A program made the position numbers and the translations under genes. A model generated the notes under the pieces. The model was given only the letters and a program-made list of their open reading frames with translations. It ran no database searches and was not told the DNA's origin. This document shows positions 7,901 through 15,279 of a stretch of DNA of 64,000 nucleotides, in pieces. Each line of letters opens with the position of its first letter. Position 1 is the stretch's first letter. This DNA comes from Synechococcaceae cyanobacterium (GTDB lineage Bacteria; Cyanobacteriota; Cyanobacteriia; PCC-6307; Cyanobiaceae), in contig CANCJV010000007.1 in NCBI GenBank assembly GCA_947378425.1, forward strand, positions 1 to 64,000, read 5' to 3'.

Positions 7901-9863
7901 GGGCTACGACCAGTTCGCCGATCAGGGTGGTGGTTACGACCGGATTGTGGCTGTCGCCGCGAATGGCAGTGATGGCGTCGATGTGGGCCTGCTGAACTTC
8001 GGCCTCGCCAGCGGCATTGAGCTGATTGATGCCAGCGGAACCTCCGGTTCGGTGCGGCTGCTCGGTGACTGGCAAGCCAACACCTTCGACTTCAGTGCCA
8101 CCGAATTGCGGGGCGCGAACCTCAGTATCGAGCTCAACGACGGCAACGATGCCTGTCTGGGCAGTGGTGCTGCCGATCGCCTCGACGGTGGCTATGGCTC
8201 GGACAGCCTGAGTGGTGCCGGCGGCGATGACACGCTCACGGGCGGTGGCGGCGATGACACCCTTGATGGCGGTCAAGGCAGTGACACCTACCGCGTCAGT
8301 GGTCTGGTGGCAGGTGGCTGGAAAACCTTTGGCGGCTACGACAGCTACGCCGACAGTGGCAGCAGTGGCCTTGATCGGATCGTGGCCGTGGGAGACGGCG
8401 ATGTCGATCTCGCTCTGGCCGGTGGCAATTTCCAGGCCACCAACGGCATCGAACAAATCGTCAATGCCGCCACCAAGAGTGTCAATGGCTCCATCACCGT
8501 TGCCGGCGTCAGGGTGCTCGGCAACGGGAGCAGCAACCTGCTCGATTTTCGCGGCGTCGCCTTGCTCGGCGGCAACATTCGCATCGAGTCAGGCGATGGC
8601 AATGACACCATCCTTGGCAGCCTGGCTGATGACACCGTCTTCGCCGGCAAGGGTGACGATCTGCTCGATGGCGGTGGCGGCAGTGACACCTATGAGGTGG
8701 GCGGCATCATCAGCTCAGGGTTCCAGGGCTATGACAACTACTCCGACAGCGGTAAGGGCGATCTCGATCGGATCCTGGTGGTCGCTGCCACCGGTTCCGA
8801 AGCGGTGGACATTGGCATGCGATCCTTTGGCCCCGGCAACGGTATTGAGCAGATCAATGCCAATGCCACCATTGGTCGGGTGCGATTGCTGGGGGATGGC
8901 AGCGCCAACAGCTTGAACTTCACTGGCATCACCCTGGTGGGCACCAACCTGCAGATCGATGCGGGCGCTGGCAATGACAGCGTGACAGGCAGTGGTAGCA
9001 GCGATCAAATTCTTGGCGGCACGGGCAATGATTGGCTCAATGGAGCTGGAGGTTCTGATACCTATGAGGTCAGCGGCATCTCGACCAGTGCTTTCGGCGG
9101 CTACGACACCTACGTCGACAGTGGAAGTGGTGTTGGCGAGATCGATCGAATCGTGGTGGCAGGCGGCAGCACCACAGTCGATATCGGTCTGACGAGCTTC
9201 TCAGGTACCAGTGGAATTGAGGAAATCAATGCCACCGGTGCCACTGGCCAGGTGCGGTTGCTGGGTGACAGCAATGCCAACACCTTCAACTTCACTGGCA
9301 TCACCCTGGTGGGCACCAACCTGCAGATCGATACCGGTAATGGCAACGACACTGTCATCGGTAGCAGTGCTGCCGACAACATTCTGGGCGGACTCGGCGT
9401 GGATCAACTCAACGGCGGTAACGGCGACGACACGCTCTGGGGTGGCGGCGGGCTTGATAACCTCACCGGTGGCAGTGGTAGCGATACCTATGTCTACACC
9501 ACACTCACCGATGCCATCGTCGGCGGCAGTAACGCCTCGCCCCAGTTCGAGAAGATCAACAGTTTCAGCATCGGAGCTGATCGCTTCGATCTCACCACCA
9601 CGCCGGCAGCCGGAGGCTTCAAGACTCTCGGCTCGGTCTCAGCCCTCACCATCTCGGCGATCGGCTCCCTGCTGAGCAGCAGCAACTTCCAAGCCAGCGG
9701 TGTTGCCACCTTCACCTACGGAAGTGGCCTCAACCAACGCACGTTCATCGCCTTCAACGACGCCATCGCCGGTTATAAGAGCACGACCGATGCCATTGTT
9801 GAAATCACCGGCTTCGATGATGCCGGCGGTTTTAACTCTCTTGCCCAGATCAATATGGTCTGA
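4902..9863 (+). CDS. giant modular RTX surface protein with 'bluetail'-like C-terminus
   Basis: A 1653-residue extracellular protein. Residues about 20-500 are three copies of a ~160-residue module (each with NQL/DHL, a LALFTALHGNDE or VALHGDDE core, GFHxxQGDGG, and a closing NEDGxxNxSLSDVxxWL). Residues ~500-565 are RTX nonapeptides (GGxGxDxLx). Residues ~565-1490 are seven copies of a ~130-residue unit: GGDTYEVSG, (Y/F)xGYDTYADSG, GLDRI, DIGL..F, GIEQI.NA, VRLLGN..AN.LDFS, ending in RTX repeats. The last ~110 residues (SDTYVYTTLTDAI, then RTFIAFNDAIAGY and TDAIVEITGF) resemble the cyanobacterial 'bluetail' C-terminal domain. No N-terminal signal peptide; type I secretion is inferred from the RTX architecture, and no ABC exporter lies in the window. 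Start ATG 4902 lacks a strong ribosome site. Confidence 0.85.
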   Translation: MTSTIRTTSPYLVTPTGSSGSGLDQVLGWVASDGGLAGANTAGSIAAGIAAVDGLNQLLIQGLQAIGAFNKAVLDVSDVMALNAWVRDPAQPDRLALFTALHGNDEAGIETGFHTIQGDGGSRQFDGKALIDTVLDGVYHFGFALSADGSHFTNEDGADNASLSDVARWLTALKTDLATSHTGLDRIVETIVADPGLQATIAWNEIQGGASAADGIDHLIVDGITAMQQAGATDGDDSRLSADELRWINGWIRGDANRLASFVALHGDDENGSETGFHLVQGDGGTTRLFGRNAVNTIDDGIFHIGFTINADGRFQNEDGNANALVSDVAEWMTYYYGDASTTGTGLDRLVDWIKLDTGLARNTAAKDINDGLAAANGINQLYVEAIAATEVNTDGFLSRVDLRTVNQWIRANRYDAFVALHGDDEADGSETGFHLIQGDGGSTQFFGHNLVNTVADGMFHIGFEIQGENFVNEDGNTNQSLSDVSGWLNYFVNDITLTTGTGDADVLIGNDEADQIVAYGGNDLLQGLAGADLLDGSWGRDTLMGGSGSDQLDGGFDGDVLDGGDDGDLYLVSGAGPEWVNGQPYRFQGYDTYADSGGIGVDRIRAEGLGPVDIGLRDFGSDSGIEQILNATTSDTGGTIGARVRLLGDWHANTLDFSATELLGGSFLIDGADGNDSITGSSLADRIRGGRNDDLLNGAGGGDSYEVTGAGPQWIDGQPYTFEGFDLYADSGNSNDGLDRILALGPGPVDLGLKSFDTANGIEQIVNATTIVDGSGGTSSAEVRLLGNWEANVLDFSAVTLVGGSFLIDGGDGKDVIRGSALADRIRGGGDSDQLDGGGGGDTYEVSGAGPQRVNGQPYTFEGYDTYADSGADGLDRLVALGHGPVDIGLLNFGASSGIEQIVNGTTVDDGAGGLIPATLRLLGNWEANNLDFSATVLVGGSFLIDGGDGKDSIIGSGAADLIRGGLGSDWLNGGAGDDTYTVSGRDPANSSGGTYTFEGYDQFADQGGGYDRIVAVAANGSDGVDVGLLNFGLASGIELIDASGTSGSVRLLGDWQANTFDFSATELRGANLSIELNDGNDACLGSGAADRLDGGYGSDSLSGAGGDDTLTGGGGDDTLDGGQGSDTYRVSGLVAGGWKTFGGYDSYADSGSSGLDRIVAVGDGDVDLALAGGNFQATNGIEQIVNAATKSVNGSITVAGVRVLGNGSSNLLDFRGVALLGGNIRIESGDGNDTILGSLADDTVFAGKGDDLLDGGGGSDTYEVGGIISSGFQGYDNYSDSGKGDLDRILVVAATGSEAVDIGMRSFGPGNGIEQINANATIGRVRLLGDGSANSLNFTGITLVGTNLQIDAGAGNDSVTGSGSSDQILGGTGNDWLNGAGGSDTYEVSGISTSAFGGYDTYVDSGSGVGEIDRIVVAGGSTTVDIGLTSFSGTSGIEEINATGATGQVRLLGDSNANTFNFTGITLVGTNLQIDTGNGNDTVIGSSAADNILGGLGVDQLNGGNGDDTLWGGGGLDNLTGGSGSDTYVYTTLTDAIVGGSNASPQFEKINSFSIGADRFDLTTTPAAGGFKTLGSVSALTISAIGSLLSSSNFQASGVATFTYGSGLNQRTFIAFNDAIAGYKSTTDAIVEITGFDDAGGFNSLAQINMV
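4962..6390 (+). repeat. three tandem ~475-bp coding modules
   Basis: The N-terminal part of the RTX gene holds three diverged copies, about 4962-5435, 5446-5925 and 5937-6390. Each encodes a helix-rich lead (LDxxLxWxxxDxGL), a GDDE-containing middle and an SDVxxWL end. Similar modules occur in other large secreted calcium-binding proteins; their role is unknown to me. Confidence 0.75.
6600..9375 (+). repeat. seven tandem ~390-bp beta-roll-containing coding modules
   Basis: Seven in-frame copies inside the RTX gene, recognisable by the recurrent TYEVSG, GYDTYADSG and LLGNWEANxLDFS segments. Copies 2 and 3 are the most alike at DNA level, and the last copies are shorter because the GPQxxNGQPYTF insert is missing, which suggests stepwise duplication and trimming. 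Confidence 0.8.
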
Positions 9864-10023
9864 CTGTTGCATCGTCCACGGAGTTCAGGGCTCAGCGGAT
9901 TGAAACGGCGGCAGAACCAATCTGCCGCCATCACAGCGAGCGCTGAAGAGCCAATGGCGACCGGCTCGCTCCAGTGGCTGACCAGGCCCGGCACAGGGGA
10001 GGCTGGCACCCTGAGGCCGGTCG
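9864..10023. other. convergent intergenic region
   Basis: Short gap between the 3' ends of the RTX gene and the leftward Rieske gene. No clear terminator stem with a T-run is visible. Confidence 0.3.
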
Positions 10024-11379
10024 TCAGGCATTGCGCGGCGGTTGCCGCTCGCCAAGGCGCAGCTGCCGCCGCCAGCGCCCGATCTGCCAGCGCAGGCCGA
10101 CCAGAAGCAGCAGCACCACGGCCCAGACAAGCGCCATCAGGCTCGGCCCACACCAAGCCAGCAGCACCAGAACCGGAAGCAGCAACAAGGAGGTGATGCC
10201 ATGCCAACGTTTCAATTGGCGGTCAGCACCGCGGCAGCTGCGGCAATGGCGACTGTGGCTCTGCCAGCGATCCAGCAGCGGCTCATCACCTTGGCGAGTG
10301 GGTAGGGATTGACCCGGAAAAGGCACGCCACCATGCTCCAGGATCCAGGTGTGCAACGCCTGCACATAGCGATCGGCCGGGGTGGCCAGATAGCAACTGC
10401 GGGCCAGCTCGGCGCTGCTCCCCCGCTGCTCCAACACCCGTTCCTGCCAGTGCAGAAAGATCTGGTCGTCCTCCAGCACCCGGTGATTGCCGATGTGTTG
10501 CAGCCACTCGGGCCGCAGGCCCAGCAATCGGGCGGGCCAGGGGGATTCGAACTGGAAGGGAAAGCGGGCAAACAGTCGGCATTCACCGTGGCGGATCGGC
10601 GTGGCGTAGACCACCGTCAGGATCCGGGCGAAGCCCGGGGCGGTCAGCTCATGCCACATCAGGGCAGGGGCGCAGAAGGTGGTGAACTGGGTGCCGAGCT
10701 TGCCGCGTCGTGGCCCTTCCTCCCAGACGCCGGTGAAACCGTCCGCGCCGGCGGCGGTGAGCTCCAGCTCCACCGGCCCGGCATTCTCGCGCCGGCCGAC
10801 GGTGGCGTGATGGGTGAAGGGCACGTGGCTGACATCGAGCACGTTCTCGAGCAGGGTCAAGGCGTCGTAGGGGAGGTCGCGGAAGGTGTCCTGCACCAGC
10901 CACTGGGGATCCTCCAATTGGGGCACGATCGGCAGGGGATGCTCCGCGGCCCTGGTCAGGTCGCCGGCAAACACGAACAGCAGCCCCTGAGCCGAGGCGG
11001 TCTCGCGCCGCCGGGCACAGCTGCGGGAGCGGGAGTGGCTCGCACCGGACGCGGCCTGGGGAATGGTCAGACACTGGCCTGCGCCGTCAAAGGTCCAGCC
11101 GTGGTAAGGGCATTCCAGGGCGCCGGCCCCATTGATCCGGCCTTCCGACAGCGGCACCAGCCGATGGGGACAGACATCCTCGAAGACGCGCCAGGCGCTG
11201 CCAGGGCCATCCCACCAGAGCACCAGGTCCTGATCCAGCAAGGTGAATGCCTGGGGCCGCTGCCGATCCAGATCCTTGAGAAAGGCCACGGGATACCAGC
11301 GATCCAGCCAACTGGCGGGGGTGGGTGGCCTTGGGCCCGCTTCGCTGCAGTTCGTCGGTTCTGGGGATGGGATGGTCAT
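10024..11379 (-). CDS. Rieske [2Fe-2S] oxygenase of the PaO/Tic55-like group
   Basis: A 451-residue membrane-associated Rieske non-heme iron oxygenase. The Rieske centre is Cys70-Pro-His72 and Cys90-x2-His93 (C-x-H-x17-C-x2-H). The mononuclear iron site is suggested by ENVLDVSHVPFTHH around residues 190-205. The C-terminal third carries a CRSC pair (C-x2-C), as in pheophorbide a oxygenase and related chloroplast enzymes, followed by two hydrophobic segments (SLLLLPVLVLLAW and LMALVWAVVLLLLVGL) that would anchor it. Cyanobacterial relatives have varied or unknown substrates, so chlorophyll breakdown is only a possibility. Divergent from the universal stress protein gene. Confidence 0.85.
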   Translation of the reverse strand: MTIPSPEPTNCSEAGPRPPTPASWLDRWYPVAFLKDLDRQRPQAFTLLDQDLVLWWDGPGSAWRVFEDVCPHRLVPLSEGRINGAGALECPYHGWTFDGAGQCLTIPQAASGASHSRSRSCARRRETASAQGLLFVFAGDLTRAAEHPLPIVPQLEDPQWLVQDTFRDLPYDALTLLENVLDVSHVPFTHHATVGRRENAGPVELELTAAGADGFTGVWEEGPRRGKLGTQFTTFCAPALMWHELTAPGFARILTVVYATPIRHGECRLFARFPFQFESPWPARLLGLRPEWLQHIGNHRVLEDDQIFLHWQERVLEQRGSSAELARSCYLATPADRYVQALHTWILEHGGVPFPGQSLPTRQGDEPLLDRWQSHSRHCRSCRGADRQLKRWHGITSLLLLPVLVLLAWCGPSLMALVWAVVLLLLVGLRWQIGRWRRQLRLGERQPPRNA

Positions 11380-11429
11380 CGGCCGATTCTGCCGGCATGA
11401 GTAGACAGGAAGCAGCCGCGTTGGTTGTG

Positions 11430-11876
11430 ATGCCCTATTCCCACCTGCTGGTGGCCAGTGATGGATCGGACCTGTCCCGACGGGCCATCGACCACGCCAT
11501 CAGCCTGGCGGCGGCCCTGGGGGCTCGCATCACCTTTCTCAATGTTCAGGCCATCACGCCGATCCCCCTGGTGGGACTGGGCGAAAAGCTCGATGTCCAG
11601 ACCATGGAGCTGTTGATCGTGGCCAGCCATCGCGAATCCGACAGGATCCTCGAGGAGGCCAGCGTCGCTGCAGCCACCGCGGGCGTCACGGCTCAATGCG
11701 AGCGGGTGCCTGGCGACATGCCGCACCGGGCGATTGTGGATACGGCCCAACGGCTGGGGTGTGATCTGATCCTGATGGCCTCCCATGGCCGCCGCGGGCT
11801 TTCCGGTCTGCTGATCGGCAGTGAAACCCAGCGGGTGCTGGCCTTGGCCCACTGCCCTGTGCTGGTGTTCCGCTGA
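11430..11876 (+). CDS. universal stress protein, UspA family
   Basis: A 148-residue Usp-fold protein. SHLLVASDGSDLSRRAI at the N-terminus and a GSETQRVLALAHCPVLVFR end are typical; the G-x2-G-x9-G(S/T) nucleotide loop appears as GRRGLSGLLIGSETQ, so ATP binding is likely. I prefer ATG 11430, which puts the first strand at residues 3-9 as usual and leaves about 50 bp between the divergent starts. An in-frame ATG at 11397 would add 11 residues and leave only 17 bp. Confidence 0.85.
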   Translation: MPYSHLLVASDGSDLSRRAIDHAISLAAALGARITFLNVQAITPIPLVGLGEKLDVQTMELLIVASHRESDRILEEASVAAATAGVTAQCERVPGDMPHRAIVDTAQRLGCDLILMASHGRRGLSGLLIGSETQRVLALAHCPVLVFR

Positions 11877-11972
11877 GGGCCGCTTCGGCCTTAGAACCGC
11901 CGGTTCTCCGCCCCCTGGACAGAGGCCGGTGTCAAGCGAAAATTGCGGCCACATCTGTCGATCCGGATCGCC

Positions 11973-12485
11973 ATGGGCCGAGACCGCCATCCCGATCGCA
12001 TCCCCAGGGCGGGATATGAGTTGGCTCCCCTGGCTGGACTGGCCAGTCTTCCCCTGCGAGCTGGCCAGCCATCCCTGGGCAGTGCCCGCCTGCTGAGCGA
12101 ATCGACCCTGGGCGCGGTGTTGGTCTACGCCATCTACCAGGCGTTGCTCACGGCCCTGCGCACCGAAGCCATGGTGCGTCGCTCCCAGCTGGATCGCTCC
12201 ACCCAGGCCCGGCTGATCGGCCGCAGCGTCTGGGGCTCCATGAAGGATGGCGCCGCCATCGGCCTGGCCCTGAGCCTGCTGCTGTTGGTCTTCCCCTGGC
12301 TCTCCCTGCCCTTGGGTGTCCTGAGCGTCGTCGGGCTGGGCAAGGCCTCGCTCGACCTCTTCCACGCCTTCTGGGATGGCCTGAACGATCAGCAGAGGAG
12401 CGAACTACACGATGCCGCCTACTCCGCCGGAGTCAATCTGAATCGGCTGCTGCACAGAACCCCACCCGTGCGTCTGGAATCCTGA
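11973..12485 (+). CDS. conserved membrane protein of unknown function
   Basis: A 170-residue protein from ATG 11973 (a TTG at 11943 would add 10). It has hydrophobic segments at STLGAVLVYAIYQALL and a longer pair at GAAIGLALSLLLLVFPWLSLP and LGVLSVVGLG, then a soluble C-terminal region with the DLFHAFWDGL segment. About 95 bp after the usp gene on the same strand, so possibly co-transcribed with it. Family not recognised. Confidence 0.55.
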   Translation: MGRDRHPDRIPRAGYELAPLAGLASLPLRAGQPSLGSARLLSESTLGAVLVYAIYQALLTALRTEAMVRRSQLDRSTQARLIGRSVWGSMKDGAAIGLALSLLLLVFPWLSLPLGVLSVVGLGKASLDLFHAFWDGLNDQQRSELHDAAYSAGVNLNRLLHRTPPVRLES

Positions 12486-12505
12486 GCTGCCCTGCCCAGG
12501 CCGTT

Positions 12506-12685
12506 TCAGCCAGGCCCAAAAAATCCCCTGGACCAGAGCCACACTCCCACCAGCGCCACAGGGGCCAGAAAGGCGGTGAAGATCTGCAGACGAACCCAGC
12601 GATCGCTACGGGGGGAGGCGGGAACTTTGCGGGTCAAGGGCAGGGCCGGATCAGGGAACAGCCGCAGGGCGGCCCGGGGGCATGA
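12506..12685 (-). other. possible small tail-anchored ORF without a standard start
   Basis: On the minus strand an open frame ending at 12506 encodes a persuasive single membrane helix near its C-terminus (LQIFTAFLAPVALVGVWLW) preceded by a basic, proline-rich stretch. The in-frame upstream stop is at about 12690 and no ATG or GTG lies between, only TTG/CTG codons. It may use a rare start, be truncated, or be a relic. It is convergent with the preceding membrane protein gene. Confidence 0.3.
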
Positions 12686-12690
12686 ATCTA

Positions 12691-13652
12691 CTCAACCCAT
12701 GGTCTGCAGAGGCCGGTCGCCGGCACCTCCATGCGAGCAGATGGCCTGCACGTTCAGAAGGCTGGCGGCGTGACGATCTTGAACGACTCTCCAGGCCGAC
12801 TGCACTTCGGCGCTGCAAGGCCTGGATCGAACTGGCCGGGACGGGGGCTTGTTCCAACAATTCGGCAGGCGATGGCCTGACAAGGGGACAGACACGTTGG
12901 AGTCGGAAGATTCAGCCTGGCAAGCCCTGGCTTCGTCAACTTCGCTGAATTCATGAGCCAACCCCGGATACTCTTTCAGCTATTGACTCTGGTTTTTCTC
13001 CGGTTCGAGGAACTGGTGATTGAACAGTGCCATCGCTGACACAAAGCCGCACGCCAGACTGCTGGGGTCTACCTGAGCCGGCGTCTTCCTGAGCTGGCCT
13101 TTCTCATGAGCCAATCGATAAACTGGGCTGGTTCAGGCTTTTCCTTCCATGCAGCAATAAATCCCGATCAGTAATTCTTTCTGGCAAGCAAACTGAACCA
13201 GTAGCGCTTCACTGGCGGGGCCATCGACTGATCGTGATTTGCTCAACAACTCAGGCATTTCAGGCGATTACCATGGGTTGAGACCATGGCAATCCGTGGA
13301 TTGACTGCAGAACCTTGAACCCAGCAACAGCATTTCCGTGCTGAGTGACAAGTCTTGGCAGCTCACAAATTTTGGCTCACAGCTGAGTTCTGGATTTGAC
13401 GGACAGGACTTCCCTCTCTCAGAATAGCTGCATCAGTCCGTCAGCCCAGGTTTGCTCGCTCCTGTATTCATCCAGGCGCTGGATCGAAGCAGCTGTGGGC
13501 AGCTTTCTTGATTCAATTTCTCGACTCAGCCTTCCCGATTCAGGCATCTGCATCCATGTCAGAGCCTTCAACGGAGTGAGGAGGAACAGGTTCACTGCGC
13601 CCCAACCGATCCCCCTCCGGGGCTCCACCACGATGGGCTGGTCAGCGGCACT
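12691..13652. other. gene-poor region
   Basis: Nearly 1 kb without a recognisable gene. From about 12960 to 13560 it is more AT-rich than its surroundings and contains no long open frame. There are no repeats above about 12 bp that I could see, and no clear RNA structure. Confidence 0.4.
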
Positions 13653-13862
13653 TCAGCGCCAGGTCGTCAGCCCAGCCGAAGTGCCGGCTTGGCGCGAATG
13701 CAGCAGCCTCGCCCCATGGATGTCCTCCAGGGTGATCTGATACTGCATCCGACGGGCCGCCAGCACCAGTTCTGAACAGGAACGGCAATGGCGCAGGGCT
13801 CGGCGCAAGCGGCCGTCTGACTCGGCCGTCTCGACGAGGCGCTCCAGTTCACTCCAGGTCAT
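13653..13862 (-). CDS. Nif11-domain small protein (leader-peptide-like)
   Basis: A 69-residue protein starting MTWSELERLVETAESDGRLRRALRH. The pattern of a short helix followed by E/D-rich and LRRAL segments and LVLAARRMGY-like ending (here LVLAARRMQYQIT) is that of Nif11-type domains. Nif11 sequences serve as leader peptides of some cyanobacterial ribosomal peptide products, but many stand-alone copies exist. No lanthionine synthetase, radical-SAM enzyme or C39 peptidase/ABC exporter is visible in this window. The residues after the domain (ARLLHSRQAGTSAGLTTWR) have no Cys and no Gly-Gly site, so it is probably not a precursor, or a decayed one. Confidence 0.7.
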   Translation of the reverse strand: MTWSELERLVETAESDGRLRRALRHCRSCSELVLAARRMQYQITLEDIHGARLLHSRQAGTSAGLTTWR

Positions 13863-14340
13863 CGGCGTCGGGACAGCACCTCACCAGACTGCCAAGCCCA
13901 GGCCGTTCAGGCCACTGATGGTCGTGGCTCCTGAGACCCCCCTCACAGACCAGATCCATGGCTTCCAACAGGAGCCGTTTTCTGGTGGGGCGGCGGGCTC
14001 CACGGCCAGGCCGGTACAGGTTGAAAACGATTGCGGCTGGGCTCGGCTGAGCTGGCTTCTCGTGTTCGTGGCGCAGGCTCACGGAGCCTGCCTGCTGGCA
14101 GAAGCGCGCTCCCTGCCCCAACACCCAGGCCACAGGCCCACGGCCAACGTCCACTTCCCCGTCAAGAACGCCGAACGGTGAGGTCCCCAGTCAGGACATC
14201 ACACCCCTCGGCCTCAGCTCTGGCGTGACTGCCGATTCCCTGGTGAGCCACGAACCGTGAAGGTCAGGATGGTTGAGTTCCCCTGCGCCACGAGGCCAGC
14301 CGGATCGTGCCGTCACGGCAACTTAGAACGCTGCCAACAG
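13863..14340. other. gene-free region upstream of the Nif11 gene
   Basis: An antisense open frame to 14154 overlaps the Nif11 start by 14 nt but has no family features, so I do not call it. The region otherwise shows nothing recognisable. Confidence 0.35.
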
Positions 14341-14364
14341 AAAACCCCCAGTTTGGGCCGGGGG
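14341..14364 (-). terminator. intrinsic terminator of the hli operon
   Basis: Read leftward, CCCCC, a loop of about 10 nt, GGGGG and then TTTT, located about 30-50 bp after the stop of the last hli gene. Typical rho-independent geometry, although the loop is long. Confidence 0.6.
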
Positions 14365-14394
14365 ATGAAACGAGATCGCCGACTGGAGACGAGC

Positions 14395-14631
14395 TCAGAA
14401 GCAAAAAGGCAGGAACTGGGCATGACAGGCCGCATAGCCGTCCACCAGGGCACCCAGGCCGATTTGATGGGCGATGCCATAGCCGCTCAATCCTTCGGTG
14501 ACGATGCCAATCACGATTCCGAGCATGGCGGCGCGGCCATTGAAGAGCTCTACACGCTTGAGCTGATCCATGTGGATCTTCTGTTCTGAACGGTTGCCTA
14601 ACCAGGACTCATTCGCTGGGGTGTTGGTCAT
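14395..14631 (-). CDS. high-light-inducible protein (Hli), extended C-terminus
   Basis: A 78-residue one-helix chlorophyll a/b-binding-like protein. The diagnostic helix is ELFNGRAAMLGIVIGIVTE (the ExxNGRxAMxG chlorophyll-binding motif). Hli proteins bind chlorophyll and carotenoid near photosystem II and its assembly intermediates and quench excess excitation. Start chosen at ATG 14631, as upstream codons run into the previous gene of the operon. Unusual: after the helix it continues for some 20 residues, ending with two Cys in a hydrophobic tail (YAACHAQFLPFCF), longer than most Hli proteins. Last gene of a three-gene operon. Confidence 0.88.
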   Translation of the reverse strand: MTNTPANESWLGNRSEQKIHMDQLKRVELFNGRAAMLGIVIGIVTEGLSGYGIAHQIGLGALVDGYAACHAQFLPFCF

Positions 14632-14656
14632 CAAACTGATGTGGTGTAAGGGATCT

Positions 14657-14770
14657 TCAATTTCTTGGCGACAGGTCGCTGGGCCTGCTGAGCACATAAA
14701 CCACCATTCCGGTGAGCAGAACGATGACGGCGAACAGGCCGGTGATGGCTGCGGTGTAGTCGGTGCTCAT
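14657..14770 (-). CDS. 37-residue single-helix membrane peptide between two hli genes
   Basis: A small frame from ATG 14770 to TGA 14657. The product has a short polar N-terminus (MSTDYTAA), one membrane helix (ITGLFAVIVLLTGMVVYVL) and a polar end (SRPSDLSPRN), the size and build of photosystem small subunits, but it matches none of PsbX, PsbM, PsbT, PsaM or PetN as I know them. Its start lies only 5 nt after the stop of the upstream hli gene, and 25 nt separate its stop from the next hli start, so it is almost certainly translated from the same mRNA. Function unknown; association with Hli or PSII assembly complexes is inferred from position. Confidence 0.65.
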   Translation of the reverse strand: MSTDYTAAITGLFAVIVLLTGMVVYVLSRPSDLSPRN

Positions 14771-14775
14771 CGCGC

Positions 14776-14919
14776 TCAGCCCAGACCGATCTGGGAAAGG
14801 ATGCTCTGACCGGTGAGAAGCTCGGTGGCCAGGCCGATCACGAAGCCGAGCATGGCCAGGCGACCATTCCAGGTTTCGGCCAAAGCAACAAAACCAAAGC
14901 GAGGAGTGGATTCAGCCAT
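14776..14919 (-). CDS. high-light-inducible protein, short HliC-like form
   Basis: A 47-residue protein with the single helix LAETWNGRLAMLGFVIGLATE, carrying the E-x2-NGR-x-AM-x-G chlorophyll-binding motif, and the end GQSILSQIGLG that is typical of short Hli/Scp proteins. ATG 14919 is chosen because it gives the normal length; upstream in-frame codons to 14973 are probably leader. First gene of the leftward hli operon. Confidence 0.9.
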   Translation of the reverse strand: MAESTPRFGFVALAETWNGRLAMLGFVIGLATELLTGQSILSQIGLG

Positions 14920-15279
14920 CGAAATCTCGAGGTGTTGGGTGAAGTGTAACAGCTTGTAACGCCTCTGGGCCATGGGGCGCTGCTTGCCTGCCCCAGGAGC
15001 TCCAGCGGTCGCGTCAGCCGCGCTCCGGATCTGCGGTCCTGCCGTGGGCGAGGCCTCCCGGCCGCTGATCCGCCATCAGGGCTGCGGCCCTGCGTGATCA
15101 GGCCATGGGGCATCAAAGGGGCACCTCACAAGGCAGGGCTTGCCTGGGGGAAAGAAGGCTCGTGTTGAGCCTTGAGGATGCTCTCAGTCACTGGGCAGCA
15201 ACTGCGGACCGGGTCGGCAGAGCTGCCCGCTCCAGTGGATCGCACTCGCCCTCTCGCTCCGCTGGGCACAATCAGAGCC

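Noticed and set aside
4725-8456. Long minus-strand frames opposite the RTX gene
   Set aside because: They mirror the repeat structure of the RTX gene and have no start signals or family similarity.
6600-9375. Regular repeats that could be read as a CRISPR array
   Set aside because: The units are about 390 bp, in frame and protein-coding, with diverged copies and no spacers.
13849-14154. 101-codon frame overlapping the Nif11 start
   Set aside because: No recognisable fold, no ribosome-binding site, and Trp/Arg/Gly composition typical of chance frames.
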